From assembly GCF_024055895.1 (NCBI RefSeq), contig NZ_JAMXLE010000001.1:1488001-1552000 (forward strand): DNA of 64,000 bases. Direction: 5' to 3'. This document shows, one piece after another, positions 1-9,858 of the stretch; position 1 is the first letter of the stretch, and each line of letters starts with the position of its first letter. The notes under the pieces are model-generated. The model did not search any database. It had not been told where the DNA came from and saw only the letters and a list, made by a program, of their open reading frames with translations. A program made the translations under genes and the position numbers. This stretch comes from Rhizobium sp. L1K21 (GTDB lineage: Bacteria > Pseudomonadota > Alphaproteobacteria > Rhizobiales > Rhizobiaceae).

Positions 1-1395
1 GCCGAAGACGTCGAAAAGTCCATGTCGGCTATTTCGAAAAAGGTTGCAGCTGCGGGTTATCCCTTTGTTCGCGTAACGCCGCGCGGTGACCGTGACTTTG
101 CAAATAACACGATTGGCGTTGAATACCTCGTTGACCAGGGCGAGCGCGCCTATGTGGAGCGCATTGAAATCCGTGGCAACACGCGTACGCGTGACTATGT
201 GATCCGTCGCGAATTCGACTTTGCGGAAGGTGATGCCTTCAACCAGGAAATGATCGCGTCGGCCAAGCGCCGCCTGGAGCGCCTGGGCTTCTTCTCATCC
301 GTCAATATTTCGACGGCACCGGGGTCCGAGCCCGATCGCGTTGTCGTGATTGTTGATGTTGAAGACCAGTCCACGGGTAACTTCGGTATTGGCGGTGGTT
401 ATGCGACCGGTGGCGAAGGCATTATTCTTGAAGCTTCGATCGAAGAGAAAAACTTCCTCGGTCGCGGGCAGTTCATTCGTGTTTCGGCCGGTGGCGGTCG
501 TTTGACGAGAACCTATAATGTCTCCTTCACGGAACCTTATTTCCTCGGTTATCGTCTGGCGGCAGGCTTCGACATCTACCTCAACCGTGACTCGACGCAG
601 CCGAACTACACATATGAAAATCAGGGCTTTGCGCTGCGTGTGACCGCGCCGATTACGGAAGACCTTTCCACGACGTTCAAATATACCTATGACAAGCTGA
701 AATATACCAGCAGCAATCTGACAGCGCTTTCTGCGCCTTACCAGAATGTTGTCAATGGCAGCCCCTGGATGCGTTCGGCGATTTCGAACACGATTTCCTA
801 TAATTCGCTTGACGATCAGGTCAATCCGCATGAAGGCCTGGTGGCCAGCCTGACCCAGGAAATTGCCGGTCTGGGCGGCGATTCCCACTATTACAAGATC
901 TATGGTCGCGCCCGCTATTTCTATACGCTGTCCGATGAGGCTGATATTGTTGCTTCATTGGCTGGTAGCGCCGGTCATCTTGTATCGCTGAAAAACTCGG
1001 TCAATGTTTATGACCAGTTCCGCATGGGTTCGAATGAAATTCGCGGCTTTGACACCTATGGTGTTGGTCCGCGTCTTTCGAACGGCGATACGCTGGGCGG
1101 CACGACCTACTTCACAGTGTCGGCTGAAGCAACGTTCCCGCTGCCGGGTATTTCACCTGAAATCGGTTTGCGTGGTGGCGTCTTTGCTGATGCAGGTACC
1201 TTGTTTGGCAATGATGTGAACCTGAGCGGCGCAACGGCAAACGGCATCTCGTCCTCGCTTCGTGCCTCTGTCGGTGCCAGCTTGATCTGGGCTTCACCTT
1301 TCGGTCCGTTGCGCTTCGACTATGCATTCCCGGTTATGAAGCAGCCGCATGACCAGATCCAGCGCTTCAAATTCGGCATTCAGACGAATTTCTGA
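1..1395 (+). CDS. bamA: Outer membrane protein assembly factor BamA (5'-truncated by window edge)
   Basis: This is the C-terminal 464 codons of an Omp85/BamA protein; the reading frame is open from base 1, so the start and the first POTRA domains lie outside the window. The visible part begins in a POTRA domain. It continues through a full POTRA repeat (around [22 protein letters not shown]) and then enters the 16-strand barrel, ending in the aromatic C-terminus FKFGIQTNF that is typical of barrel proteins recognised by the Bam complex itself. BamA inserts beta-barrel proteins into the outer membrane. It lies directly upstream of lpxD, the usual alphaproteobacterial order, so envelope protein assembly and lipid A synthesis are probably co-transcribed. 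Confidence 0.96.
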   Translation, partial: AEDVEKSMSAISKKVAAAGYPFVRVTPRGDRDFANNTIGVEYLVDQGERAYVERIEIRGNTRTRDYVIRREFDFAEGDAFNQEMIASAKRRLERLGFFSSVNISTAPGSEPDRVVVIVDVEDQSTGNFGIGGGYATGGEGIILEASIEEKNFLGRGQFIRVSAGGGRLTRTYNVSFTEPYFLGYRLAAGFDIYLNRDSTQPNYTYENQGFALRVTAPITEDLSTTFKYTYDKLKYTSSNLTALSAPYQNVVNGSPWMRSAISNTISYNSLDDQVNPHEGLVASLTQEIAGLGGDSHYYKIYGRARYFYTLSDEADIVASLAGSAGHLVSLKNSVNVYDQFRMGSNEIRGFDTYGVGPRLSNGDTLGGTTYFTVSAEATFPLPGISPEIGLRGGVFADAGTLFGNDVNLSGATANGISSSLRASVGASLIWASPFGPLRFDYAFPVMKQPHDQIQRFKFGIQTNF

Positions 1396-1404
1396 TTAAG
1401 GATC

Positions 1405-1432
1405 GGCCTGAGTTCCTGGTGGGACTCAGGCC
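1405..1432 (+). promoter_or_regulatory. Perfect 9-bp hairpin between bamA and lpxD
   Basis: GGCCTGAGT (1405-1413) is followed by a 10-nt loop and its exact complement ACTCAGGCC (1424-1432). No T-run follows, so it does not look like a full intrinsic terminator. It sits 10 nt after the bamA stop and 10 nt before the lpxD ATG. It may act as a partial terminator, an mRNA stabiliser or a translational control element; the function is inferred. Confidence 0.5.
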
Positions 1433-1442
1433 ATTTCACACC

Positions 1443-2498
1443 ATGGATAGCAAAAACTTTTTTCCACCTCACGCCGGCATAAGGCTTGGGGATTTAGCCG
1501 TTGAGATTGGGGCTGAACTTTCCAGCGCCGAGGCGGCCAATGCCACTGTCCATTCCATTGCGCCGGTTGGGCGTGCCGTGGAAGGCCAGATATGTTTTCT
1601 GCGCTCTCGGCGGAACAAGGGCGATTTGGAAACCTGCCACGCTTCGGCGGTGATTTGTGCGCCGGCCCTCGTATCTCTTGTACCCGAGGGGATACCCACG
1701 CTGGTTTCGTCCAATGCTGAAGCTGCTTTTGCACGCGCCGGAGCGGCTTTGCATCCGCAGGCCATGAAGCCGGAAGTCGTGAGCGGCCAGACCGCTATTT
1801 CCGATAAGGCTTCGATACATCCGAGCGCCAAACTTGAGAATAACATTGTTGTCGAGCCGTTTGCGGTGATCGGTGCAGATGTATCGATCGGTGCGGGCAG
1901 TCATATCGGTGTCGGAGCAACGATCGGGCAGAGCGTTTCAATCGGCCGGAATTGCACTATTGCTTCAGGCGCAAGCATTCGTTGCTGCATCCTCGGTGAC
2001 AATGTCATTATTCACGATGGAGCGCGCATCGGGCTGGATGGTTTCGGTTACGCGCCGGGTTCCGCTGGTATGCTCAAGCTGCCGCAGATTGGGCGTGTGA
2101 TCATCCAGGATAATGTGGAAATCGGTGCCAATACAACGATCGACCGCGGCGCCATGGATGACACCGTAATTGGTGCCGGCACCAAGATCGATAATCTGGT
2201 TCAGATTGGCCATAATGTGAAGGTCGGCATGCATTGTGCATTTGCCGCCAAGGTCGGGATTGCCGGCAGCACGGTTATTGGCAATGGTGTCCAAATTGGT
2301 GGTGCAGCCGGTTTGAACGGTCACATCCGGATCGGTGATGGCGTACAGATTGCAGGTTTGAGCGGTGTGGCTGCAGATATTCCTGCGGGCGAAGTGTATG
2401 GGGGCTTGCCAGCGCGGCCAATCAAGGATTTCCTTCGGGAAACGGCTGAGATATTGGCAAGAGCAAATGGTCGAAAGAAGAGCGGGGATAACAAATGA
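1443..2498 (+). CDS. lpxD: UDP-3-O-(3-hydroxyacyl)glucosamine N-acyltransferase LpxD
   Basis: Cytoplasmic acyltransferase of the third step of lipid A synthesis; it transfers a 3-hydroxyacyl chain from ACP to the 2-amino group of UDP-3-O-acyl-glucosamine. The 351-residue protein has an N-terminal uridine-binding domain (about residues 1-110) and then many hexapeptide repeats forming a left-handed beta-helix. The catalytic-histidine region is visible as [13 protein letters not shown] near residues 240-255. The start at 1443 ([12 protein letters not shown]) gives the family's usual length; no strong ribosome-binding site precedes it, and an upstream in-frame GTG at 1419 would add eight residues. 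The stop overlaps the fabZ start by ATGA, so the two are translationally coupled. Confidence 0.95.
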   Translation: MDSKNFFPPHAGIRLGDLAVEIGAELSSAEAANATVHSIAPVGRAVEGQICFLRSRRNKGDLETCHASAVICAPALVSLVPEGIPTLVSSNAEAAFARAGAALHPQAMKPEVVSGQTAISDKASIHPSAKLENNIVVEPFAVIGADVSIGAGSHIGVGATIGQSVSIGRNCTIASGASIRCCILGDNVIIHDGARIGLDGFGYAPGSAGMLKLPQIGRVIIQDNVEIGANTTIDRGAMDDTVIGAGTKIDNLVQIGHNVKVGMHCAFAAKVGIAGSTVIGNGVQIGGAAGLNGHIRIGDGVQIAGLSGVAADIPAGEVYGGLPARPIKDFLRETAEILARANGRKKSGDNK

Positions 2499-2959
2499 GT
2501 GAAGCTGAAAAAACGGCTCTCGACGCGGTCGATATCATGGAGATTTTGAAACTCTTGCCGCACCGCTATCCGTTTCTGCTTGTTGACAAGATTGTCGATA
2601 TTGATGGGGACAATTCCGCAGTCGGTATCAAGAACGTCACGGTGAACGAGCCGCATTTCACAGGCCACTTTCCCGAGCAGCCGATCATGCCGGGTGTGTT
2701 GATCATTGAAGGCATGGCGCAAACAGCCGGTGCCATATGCGCGCGCGTCCGCGGCGGGGAAACGAATCTCGTTTATTTCATGACTGTGGATAACGTGCGC
2801 TTCCGCAAGCCGGTGGTCCCGGGCGACCGTCTGGAATATCATGTGACCAAGCAAAGACAGCGGGGCAATATCTGGAAATTTCATTGTGACGCCAAGGTGG
2901 ATGGGCAGTTGGTTGCCGAAGGTGACATTGGCGCGATGATGCGCGGCAGGGATGCGTAA
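2495..2959 (+). CDS. fabZ: 3-hydroxyacyl-[acyl-carrier-protein] dehydratase FabZ
   Basis: A 154-residue hot-dog-fold dehydratase that converts 3-hydroxyacyl-ACP to trans-2-enoyl-ACP in fatty acid elongation. The signature [11 protein letters not shown] and the helix [26 protein letters not shown] are visible; the His of GHFP and the Glu of IIEGMAQ are the expected catalytic pair. It is nested between lpxD and lpxA with overlapping stop/start codons (ATGA and TAATG). Its placement lets the cell balance 3-hydroxyacyl-ACP use between phospholipid and lipid A. Confidence 0.96.
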   Translation: MSEAEKTALDAVDIMEILKLLPHRYPFLLVDKIVDIDGDNSAVGIKNVTVNEPHFTGHFPEQPIMPGVLIIEGMAQTAGAICARVRGGETNLVYFMTVDNVRFRKPVVPGDRLEYHVTKQRQRGNIWKFHCDAKVDGQLVAEGDIGAMMRGRDA

Positions 2960-3774
2960 TGTCAGCTGGGGCTAAGGCGACAATTCATCCGCTTGCATGC
3001 GTGGAAGACGGTGCCGTGGTTGGTGCCGGTTGCACGGTTGGTCCCTTCTGCCATGTCGGGCCGGATGTGGTTCTGGGTGAGAATGTTCACCTCATGAGCC
3101 ACGTCGTGGTGATCGGGCGGACAACCATCGGTGCCGGGACACGAATTTTTCCATCCGCCGTGATCGGCGGGCAGTCACAGAGCATTCACCACAGTATTGA
3201 GGGAACCACGCTTGAGGTGGGCGAAAATTGCACCATCCGTGAAGGCGTGACCATGAATGCCGGCACCAAGGAATATGGCGGCAAAACGGTCGTCGGCAAC
3301 GGCAACACGTTTCTCGCTTACTCGCATGTGGCGCATGATTGCATCCTGGGTAATCACATCATCCTCTCCAACAACGTTATGCTTGCTGGCCACGTCACTG
3401 TTGAAGACCGCGCGATTCTGGGAGGAGGCGCGGCTGTTCACCAGTTTACCCGCATCGGGCGGCATGCCTTTATCGGTGGCTTGTCGGCCGTTGCCTATGA
3501 CGTCATCCCCTATGGTATGCTGAACGGCAATCCAGGCATCCTTGGCGGGCTCAATGTGGTGGGCATGTCTCGAGCAGGTGTGGAAAAGCCGGTGATCCAC
3601 CGCGTTCGACGCGCCTACAAGTCGATTTTCGAGGGCGATGGGTCTATCCGCGAGAATGCGGCTGCCATACGCGGCGACTATCTCGATTGCCCCGAGGCAA
3701 TGCATATTCTCGATTTTATTGCGGCGGATGCCGAGCGTTCTCTTTCTTCTCCCAAACGCCGTTCCAAAGGATAA
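2959..3774 (+). CDS. lpxA: UDP-N-acetylglucosamine O-acyltransferase LpxA
   Basis: First enzyme of lipid A synthesis, a cytoplasmic homotrimer that moves a 3-hydroxyacyl chain from ACP to the 3-OH of UDP-GlcNAc. The 271-residue product has the expected left-handed beta-helix of hexapeptide repeats (residues about 8-190). The catalytic histidine lies in [14 protein letters not shown] (about residue 128) and a C-terminal helical domain follows. It starts inside the fabZ stop (TAATG). The gene usually found next in this group, an LpxI-type UDP-diacylglucosamine pyrophosphatase, is not present; lpxB follows after only 60 bp. Confidence 0.96.
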   Translation: MSAGAKATIHPLACVEDGAVVGAGCTVGPFCHVGPDVVLGENVHLMSHVVVIGRTTIGAGTRIFPSAVIGGQSQSIHHSIEGTTLEVGENCTIREGVTMNAGTKEYGGKTVVGNGNTFLAYSHVAHDCILGNHIILSNNVMLAGHVTVEDRAILGGGAAVHQFTRIGRHAFIGGLSAVAYDVIPYGMLNGNPGILGGLNVVGMSRAGVEKPVIHRVRRAYKSIFEGDGSIRENAAAIRGDYLDCPEAMHILDFIAADAERSLSSPKRRSKG

Positions 3775-3834
3775 CAGCGGCCATTGATGGCGGTGCCTAC
3801 TGAAGGATACTTTGACGTGACTGGGGAGGAAAAC

Positions 3835-4998
3835 GTGAATAAGCCACTCAAAGTGGCGGTGATCGCAGGTGAAGTCTCTGGTGACCTGCTTGGGGCTGAG
3901 TTGATTGCGTCGCTGCGCTCGCTCGTCGGCAATATTGAACTTATTGGCGTCGGCGGTCCAAAGCTTGAAGAGCAGGGGCTTCGCTCGCTCTTTGATTTTT
4001 CCGAACTTTCAATCATGGGCTATGTGGAAATTCTTGCCCGTTTGCCGAAGCTTCTGGGGCGTGTGCGGCAGACGGCGCAGAACATCATTCGCGAAAAACC
4101 CGATCTTCTTTTGATTGTCGACAGCCCGGTCTTTACACATCGCGTTGCGAAAATTGTCCGCGATTCCCTGCCTGATCTTCCTGTTGTCCAGTATGTCTGT
4201 CCTAGTGTCTGGGCCTGGAAGGAGTATCGCGCGCCGAAGATGAAAGCCTATGTGGATCTGGTGCTGGCATTGCTGCCATTTGAAACCGAAGCCATGAAGC
4301 GTCTTGGCGGTCCCGAAACGGTTTATGTAGGGCATCGACTGGCTTGCGATCCGGCGCTGGCCGAGGTGCGGGAGAGGCGAAAGTCAAAGGTTTATGGTGG
4401 CAAACGCACGATTTTGTTGCTGCCCGGTTCTCGCTCTTCGGAGATAAAGCGAACGGCACCCTATTTTGCGGCTCTCACTATGGAGGTTGCGCGACGTTAT
4501 CCAGACGCACGTTTTGTGATGCCGACCGTTCCGGCAAGAGCAAGCTTGATTGAGGCGACCGTTGCAGACTGGCCGGTCAAGCCGGAATGGAGTACGGACG
4601 AAACCTTCAAATATGATGCATTTGCGGAGGCTGACGCGGCAATTGCGACATCTGGAACAGTGATCTTTGAACTGGCGATGGCAGGCGTTCCAGCAGTCTC
4701 AATCTACAAGACCGATTTCTTGACGCCGCTTCTGGCTCACCGCATCAAGATCTGGTCGGCGGCGATACCCAACCTCGTTGCTGATTTTCCCGTTGTTCCC
4801 GAATATGTTGACCTGACACTGCGTGCTGACCGTCTGGCGCGCTGGGCCATCAGGCTTTCCGATTCACGATCACTGCATCGTGATGCGATGATGGAAGGTT
4901 ATCGCAACATCTGGGAAAAGATGTGGCTGGACGAGCCTTCGGGGCTTGCCGCAGCAAAGGCGGTGCACAAGCTTCTTGAGAAGAAAAAGGCCGGCTAG
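3835..4998 (+). CDS. lpxB: Lipid-A-disaccharide synthase LpxB
   Basis: Peripheral membrane glycosyltransferase (GT19) that condenses UDP-2,3-diacylglucosamine with lipid X to form the lipid A disaccharide. The 387-residue product has the family start VIAGEVSGDLLGAEL and the segments DSPVFTHRVAK, YVCPSVWAWKEYRAPKM and LPGSRSSEIKR, followed by SGTVIFELAMAGVPAV. I chose the GTG at 3835 because GGGGAGG lies 6-7 nt upstream and the family motif follows at once; an in-frame ATG at 3784 would add 17 residues unlike the family. The stop codon lies in the loop of a bidirectional terminator. Confidence 0.94.
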   Translation: MNKPLKVAVIAGEVSGDLLGAELIASLRSLVGNIELIGVGGPKLEEQGLRSLFDFSELSIMGYVEILARLPKLLGRVRQTAQNIIREKPDLLLIVDSPVFTHRVAKIVRDSLPDLPVVQYVCPSVWAWKEYRAPKMKAYVDLVLALLPFETEAMKRLGGPETVYVGHRLACDPALAEVRERRKSKVYGGKRTILLLPGSRSSEIKRTAPYFAALTMEVARRYPDARFVMPTVPARASLIEATVADWPVKPEWSTDETFKYDAFAEADAAIATSGTVIFELAMAGVPAVSIYKTDFLTPLLAHRIKIWSAAIPNLVADFPVVPEYVDLTLRADRLARWAIRLSDSRSLHRDAMMEGYRNIWEKMWLDEPSGLAAAKAVHKLLEKKKAG

Positions 4999-5010
4999 AT
5001 ACCGGCCTTT
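4986..5010. terminator. Bidirectional terminator between lpxB and gltA
   Basis: AAAGGCCGG (4986-4994) and CCGGCCTTT (5002-5010) form a perfect 9-bp stem with a 7-nt loop containing the lpxB stop TAG. A-rich sequence on the left and ATT on the right give both strands a short U-tract, so it can end lpxB (+) and gltA (-) transcripts. Confidence 0.8.
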
Positions 5011-5031
5011 ATTGTGACTTTGGGACTGATC

Positions 5032-6321
5032 TCAGCGCTTGGAAATCGGCTGATAATCCCGTGCGTCATACCCGGTGTAGAGCTGACGCGGACGACCGAT
5101 ACGCTGATGCGGATCTTCGATCATTTCATTCCACTGTGCAATCCAGCCGACGGTGCGTGCAAGTGCGAACAACACGGTGAACATGGTGGTGGGGAAGCCC
5201 ATCGCCTTCAGCGTGATACCGGAATAGAAATCGATATTCGGGTAGAGCTTCTTTTCAATGAAATAGGGATCGGTCAGAGCAATGCGCTCCAGTTCCATCG
5301 CCACTTCCAGAAGCGGGTCGTCCTTGACACCCAGTTCGTTGAGAACTTCGTGGCAGGTCTTCTGCATGATCTTGGCGCGCGGATCGTAGCTCTTGTAAAC
5401 GCGGTGGCCAAAGCCCATCAGTCGGAATGGATCGTTCTTGTCCTTTGCACGATCAATGAATTCCGGAATGCGGTCAACAGAGCCGATTTCGGAAAGCATG
5501 TTGAGTGCCGCTTCGTTTGCACCGCCATGGGCAGGACCCCAGAGGCATGCAATGCCGGCAGCAATGCAGGCGAATGGGTTTGCGCCGGACGACCCTGCAA
5601 GACGGACAGTAGAGGTCGAAGCGTTCTGCTCGTGATCGGCATGGAGGATAAAAATCCTGTCCATGGCGCGGGCAAGAACCGGATTGACCACATACTCCTC
5701 GCACGGCACAGCAAAGCACATGCGCAGGAAGTTGGACGCATAATCCAGATCGTTCTTCGGATAAACGAAAGGCTGGCCGATATGATATTTATAAGCCATC
5801 GCCGCAATCGTCGGCATTTTGGCAATCATGCGCAGGCTGGCAACCATCCGCTGATGCGGGTCGGTGATGTCGGTTGAGTCGTGGTAAAACGCCGAGAGCG
5901 CGCCAACCGTGCCGACCATCACTGCCATCGGGTGCGCGTCACGGCGGTAGCCGGTAAAGAACCGGTTCATCTGCTCATGCACCATTGTATGATGGCTGAC
6001 GCGGTAGTCGAAATCTTCCTTCTGCGCCTTGGTCGGCAGCTCGCCGTAAAGCAGGAGATAGCAGACTTCGAGGAAGTCGCCATGCTCGGCCAGTTGGTCA
6101 ATCGGGTAGCCCCGATGAAGCAAGACGCCCTGGTCGCCGTCGATATAGGTGATCTTCGATTCACAGGATGCCGTTGAGGTGAAACCCGGATCGTAGGTGA
6201 ACATATCGGTGTTCTTATACAGCGCACCAATATCGATCACGCTCGGTCCTATCGTCCCTTCGCGTACGTCCAGTTCAAGGTCTTTTCCATCGATATTTAG
6301 AGCCGCTTTCTGGTCGGTCAT
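5032..6321 (-). CDS. gltA: Citrate synthase (type II, hexameric class)
   Basis: Condenses oxaloacetate and acetyl-CoA to citrate at the entry of the TCA cycle. The 429-residue protein carries the conserved catalytic histidines in [17 protein letters not shown] and [13 protein letters not shown], and the aspartate in [14 protein letters not shown]. It has the N-terminal beta-domain typical of Gram-negative NADH-sensitive enzymes. The start at 6321 (MTDQKAALN) is preceded by GGAGGAC on the coding strand; an upstream in-frame ATG would add 17 non-conserved residues. In many relatives gltX lies beside gltA; here comEC follows instead. Confidence 0.96.
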   Translation of the reverse strand: MTDQKAALNIDGKDLELDVREGTIGPSVIDIGALYKNTDMFTYDPGFTSTASCESKITYIDGDQGVLLHRGYPIDQLAEHGDFLEVCYLLLYGELPTKAQKEDFDYRVSHHTMVHEQMNRFFTGYRRDAHPMAVMVGTVGALSAFYHDSTDITDPHQRMVASLRMIAKMPTIAAMAYKYHIGQPFVYPKNDLDYASNFLRMCFAVPCEEYVVNPVLARAMDRIFILHADHEQNASTSTVRLAGSSGANPFACIAAGIACLWGPAHGGANEAALNMLSEIGSVDRIPEFIDRAKDKNDPFRLMGFGHRVYKSYDPRAKIMQKTCHEVLNELGVKDDPLLEVAMELERIALTDPYFIEKKLYPNIDFYSGITLKAMGFPTTMFTVLFALARTVGWIAQWNEMIEDPHQRIGRPRQLYTGYDARDYQPISKR

Positions 6322-6591
6322 CGTGTCCTCCGGCAATTTGCTGAAATGTCCGCCTTTGACGGCGAACCGCATAGATGATGCTCATTTTGCTATATTATTT
6401 ATACCGCGCTGCCAAGTTCTCCAAACGGTGAATTGTGCATTGCGTCAATTTGGCGGCGCATTTTCGTTTCAAGTGCGGTTGTTTTTCTCACCAGTCGCAT
6501 CCGTTTGTCTATAGCGGCTTAGGTGCCAACGTGTCGAGGCTTGGACGCCTATATGTGTCTTTACAACCCTGGATTAAAGAACCATGCTTAG

Positions 6592-9072
6592 ATGAATGGC
6601 GGGTTTTCAGGTTGGGGAACCGGAGTGGCGTTCAAGGCAGGGCAAACGCAGTCTGACGACATGCAAGCGTATGTGCAAGAACGCCCTGAAGGCACTCTCG
6701 CTGTTCGTGAAGCGCAGGCATTTCTAAATCCGGTCGAAGAGATCGACAGAACTGCCGTGCCGCTGGAGAAAAAACCGGCGATCAGGTTGGGCCTTTACGT
6801 ATCTCTGCCAAAGCTAAGGAATCTCGAAAGCATCTTGGTGGAGGAGCAAGCGTTTGGGCGGCTCTTCCTCTTCTTTCCCTTGTTTCTGGCATTCGGGGCT
6901 GCGTTCTGGTTTGCAAGGGACTATCCTCCTTCCCGCTATCTGACGTTCTCGACAGCTCTTGTGTTTTCGCTGGCGGCCTTTGCACTTTGTGAGCGCCGTC
7001 TGCTGCATGTCTTGGCAACGCTTGCCGCGGCTTTCTCTCTGGGTGCAGTATTGGCCGATATGGAGACTGCGCGAAAAGATACGATCATGCTCGACAGTCC
7101 GGTCACTGCGCAGGTGACGGGACGGATTATCGACCTTGAACCAGCGCGAGGCGGGCGTTTACGCTATACGCTGGAAATCCTGTCCATTCGCGACCCAGTG
7201 TTGCGACGACCTCCCAGGCAGGTTCGGTTGACCGGGTTGTCGCCGAAAGAAAAGGTTCTACCGGGTGACATCATTTCCGGCCCGGCGCGCCTTTCTCCAC
7301 CCTCTGGCCCGGTTCTGCCTGGCGGTTACAATTTTGCTTTCGGCCCGTATTTTGAAGGCATTGGTGCCGTTGGCTTCTTTTACGGTTATCCCGTTGGGCT
7401 GAAAGATGCGGAACAGTCATCTGAAGCCCGCTTGGGTGCGAGCATTCTTCAAGCCCAGGCCAAACTCAGCCTGGCAATTACCGAGAGACTGCGTTCTGTT
7501 CTTTCAGGCGATGTGCTTGCCTTCGCGACAGCAATCATCGTCAATGACCGGCGCGCCATGAGCGACAGTGCCTTGGATGCGCTGCGGCTGAGTGGATTGG
7601 CGCATATCATTGCGATTTCCGGGCTCCATATGGCGCTGGCTGCGGGCATGTTCTTCTGGCTTTTGCGTTCGGGGCTTGCCCTGTTCCCAGGTTTTTCACA
7701 ACGCTTTCCGGTCAAGAAGATTGCCGCTGCTGCGGCGATTGTAGCGGCTTCGATCTATCTGTTCATTTCGGGGGCGCCAATCTCCGCAGTCAGGGCCTAT
7801 ATCATGTTGACCGTGATGCTGTTGGCAGTGGTCGCTGGGCGGCAGGCGCTTAACCTGCGAAATCTGGCGATCGCGGCGTTGTTCATCATCGTTGTGACGC
7901 CATCGTCGGTGATGACGCCCGGTTTTCAGATGTCTTTTGCGGCGACGGCTGCGTTAATTGCCGGCTACGGTGCCTGGCGCCGCAAGGAAGAGCCCAAGGA
8001 AATCTCAGCGGGTAGGGGAGCGCTTAGCGGTTTTGCATCCGGCGGGCTGAAGCTGTTTGGAGGATTGGCGCTGACCTCCGTCATAGGTGGAGGGGCAACA
8101 GCTTTGGTGGCGGCGTCGACCTTCAACACGCTGCCCGCTTACGGGGTCTTGGCCAATGTCCTTGCTATGCCGGTATTTTCCTTTGTCGCCATGCCTGCAG
8201 CACTCCTCAGCCTTGCTGCAGCGCCCTTCGGTCTTGAGTGGCCGTTTTTGCACGCTCTTGGTTTCGGACTGGAACTCACCTTGACGATCGCAAATTGGGT
8301 TTCCGAGCTGGGAGGCGGTCTGACGATCGGGTATGTTTCGAAATGGCTTCTTGTTCTCGGCTGCGCGGCACTTTTTTCAGCTTGCCTCTTCAGAAGCAGG
8401 GCTGCTGCGATTTCTTGCCTGGCAGTCTATCTTGGCGCGGCGGCACTCGGCATATTCGGCATCGGAGGGTCGGGCGCGCCGGACCTGATTGTCTACGAGG
8501 ATGGAACGCTCGCCGCCGTTGTCGGCGACAGCTCACTGGCTCTCAGCAATACAAAGGCATCCGGTTTTGTCACCGACCAGTGGTCGCGGGCCCTGGGGTT
8601 GGAAACATTGGAAAAGCCAAGCGATATCGCGGAGCTTGCGGGCTGGAGCACGCATACTGACAGTTTGCCGGAAGACCTTCCAAACGGCAGCTTCCATTGT
8701 CTTGCAGAAAAATGGTGCGTGGTGCGGCTTTCGGGGGGCATCACGGTGATCCAAATTGAAGATATCAAACAGGTTGGATTTGCCTGTGACCATGCTGATC
8801 TTGTGATATCGCCCTGGCGACACAGCTTTCGACAGTGCCGTTCAGGTGCATATCTGCTGGACCGAAATGTCTTGCGACGGAACGGCTCGATCGCAATTCG
8901 CATCGACAATCGCGAACAAAATCATGCTGACGGCCCTCAAAGAGCCAAAATTCTCTTTGAGACCGCACTTGGACAACAAGCCAGGGAATGGAACAGCCAC
9001 CGGCTCTACGACTGGCGAAGCGGACGGTTCGATCCGCCAGCCAAGTATGTTCTCAGTGATAACGGCGAATGA
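6592..9072 (+). CDS. comEC: ComEC/Rec2 family DNA uptake channel protein
   Basis: An 826-residue polytopic inner-membrane protein of the ComEC/Rec2 family, the putative channel carrying single-stranded DNA into the cytoplasm. Hydrophobic segments begin near residue 95. A periplasmic OB-like region (DUF4131) runs around residues 150-260. The family motif [17 protein letters not shown] lies near residue 335-350, followed by about eight further membrane spans. The C-terminal 200 residues lack an obvious HxHxDH metallo-beta-lactamase motif, as in many rhizobial members, so nuclease activity is doubtful. A second possible start is the ATG at 6661. Its 3' end overlaps the convergent lexA by 20 bp. 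Natural competence is not established in this group, so its role is uncertain; dprA is also in the window. Confidence 0.9.
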   Translation: MNGGFSGWGTGVAFKAGQTQSDDMQAYVQERPEGTLAVREAQAFLNPVEEIDRTAVPLEKKPAIRLGLYVSLPKLRNLESILVEEQAFGRLFLFFPLFLAFGAAFWFARDYPPSRYLTFSTALVFSLAAFALCERRLLHVLATLAAAFSLGAVLADMETARKDTIMLDSPVTAQVTGRIIDLEPARGGRLRYTLEILSIRDPVLRRPPRQVRLTGLSPKEKVLPGDIISGPARLSPPSGPVLPGGYNFAFGPYFEGIGAVGFFYGYPVGLKDAEQSSEARLGASILQAQAKLSLAITERLRSVLSGDVLAFATAIIVNDRRAMSDSALDALRLSGLAHIIAISGLHMALAAGMFFWLLRSGLALFPGFSQRFPVKKIAAAAAIVAASIYLFISGAPISAVRAYIMLTVMLLAVVAGRQALNLRNLAIAALFIIVVTPSSVMTPGFQMSFAATAALIAGYGAWRRKEEPKEISAGRGALSGFASGGLKLFGGLALTSVIGGGATALVAASTFNTLPAYGVLANVLAMPVFSFVAMPAALLSLAAAPFGLEWPFLHALGFGLELTLTIANWVSELGGGLTIGYVSKWLLVLGCAALFSACLFRSRAAAISCLAVYLGAAALGIFGIGGSGAPDLIVYEDGTLAAVVGDSSLALSNTKASGFVTDQWSRALGLETLEKPSDIAELAGWSTHTDSLPEDLPNGSFHCLAEKWCVVRLSGGITVIQIEDIKQVGFACDHADLVISPWRHSFRQCRSGAYLLDRNVLRRNGSIAIRIDNREQNHADGPQRAKILFETALGQQAREWNSHRLYDWRSGRFDPPAKYVLSDNGE

Positions 9073-9760
9073 GGCCGACGAGTTTGCCCTGTATTTTCAC
9101 CCGATCAGGCCCGAATATGCGGGTTTCATAGGCGGGGTTTGCTGGTTCCAGAGCGATGGAGGCGCCCTTGCGGCGGAAGCGTTTCAACGTTGCCTCCTCA
9201 TCATCGACCAAGGCAACGATGATCTCGCCCGGATTTGCATTGTTAGTGTTGCGAATAATGACCGTATCGCCGTCCAGAATGCCGGCTTCGATCATGGAAT
9301 CGCCACGCACTTCCAGAGCGTAATGTTCGCCGTTGCCCAGCATTTCAGCGGGCACAGAAATATCATGCGTATTGTTCTGGATTGCAGAAATCGGGACACC
9401 GGCAGCAATGCGCCCCATAACGGGTACGGCAACGGATGTGTCTTCGTTTGGCGTATTCACCACAGGCGGGGGCGGTGCCTTGCCGAGGCTGCCTTCAATG
9501 ACGCTTGGTGCAAACCCGCGCCGCGGCTGAAGGCTCGAGGAATAGGCTTCGGGAAGCTTGATGACTTCAAGCGCCCTGGCGCGATTGGGCAGCCGGCGAA
9601 TGAAGCCGCGTTCCTCAAGCGCAGTGATGAGCCGGTGGATACCGGACTTCGACGCAAGATCCAGCGCCTCCTTCATCTCGTCAAAAGAAGGCGGAATCCC
9701 TGTCTCCTTCATCCGCTCGTGGATAAATAGCAGCAGCTCCTGCTGTTTGCGCGTCAACAT
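9053..9760 (-). CDS. lexA: SOS repressor LexA
   Basis: Transcriptional repressor of the SOS regulon that self-cleaves when RecA is activated by single-stranded DNA. Residues 1-65 form the winged-helix DNA-binding domain ([10 protein letters not shown], then [20 protein letters not shown]). The cleavage bond is Ala120-Gly121 in GRIAAGVP. The catalytic dyad is Ser155 (RGDSM) and Lys193 (ATLKRF). At 235 residues it is longer than the enteric protein because of a linker rich in Pro and Ser, which is usual for alphaproteobacteria. A GTTC-N7-GTTC box lies 46 bp upstream, indicating autorepression. It converges with comEC. Confidence 0.97.
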   Translation of the reverse strand: MLTRKQQELLLFIHERMKETGIPPSFDEMKEALDLASKSGIHRLITALEERGFIRRLPNRARALEVIKLPEAYSSSLQPRRGFAPSVIEGSLGKAPPPPVVNTPNEDTSVAVPVMGRIAAGVPISAIQNNTHDISVPAEMLGNGEHYALEVRGDSMIEAGILDGDTVIIRNTNNANPGEIIVALVDDEEATLKRFRRKGASIALEPANPAYETRIFGPDRVKIQGKLVGLIRRYH

Positions 9761-9805
9761 ATATCACCTCAGAATCGGGAAACAAATCCAGAACGGACTT
9801 TATAT

Positions 9806-9820
9806 GTTCTTTTTACGTTC
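9806..9820. promoter_or_regulatory. LexA (SOS) box upstream of lexA
   Basis: GTTC (9806-9809), seven bases, GTTC (9817-9820): an exact match to the alphaproteobacterial SOS direct repeat. It is centred about 53 bp upstream of the lexA start, consistent with autoregulation. The same motif in the opposite orientation lies upstream of dinB at 28273-28287. Confidence 0.85.
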
Positions 9821-9858
9821 TGCAAGTGTGCGAAATGGGTTCGATATTGCCCCGAGCT

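Noticed and set aside
295-888. Long open frames opposite bamA, dnaE, lpxA, ccdA and other genes
   Set aside because: They mirror high-GC coding genes in other frames, have Arg/His/Cys-rich compositions without family motifs, and the true genes in those positions are unmistakable.
5014-5877. A 287-codon plus-strand frame opposite gltA
   Set aside because: It is the shadow of citrate synthase, whose catalytic motifs on the minus strand are intact.
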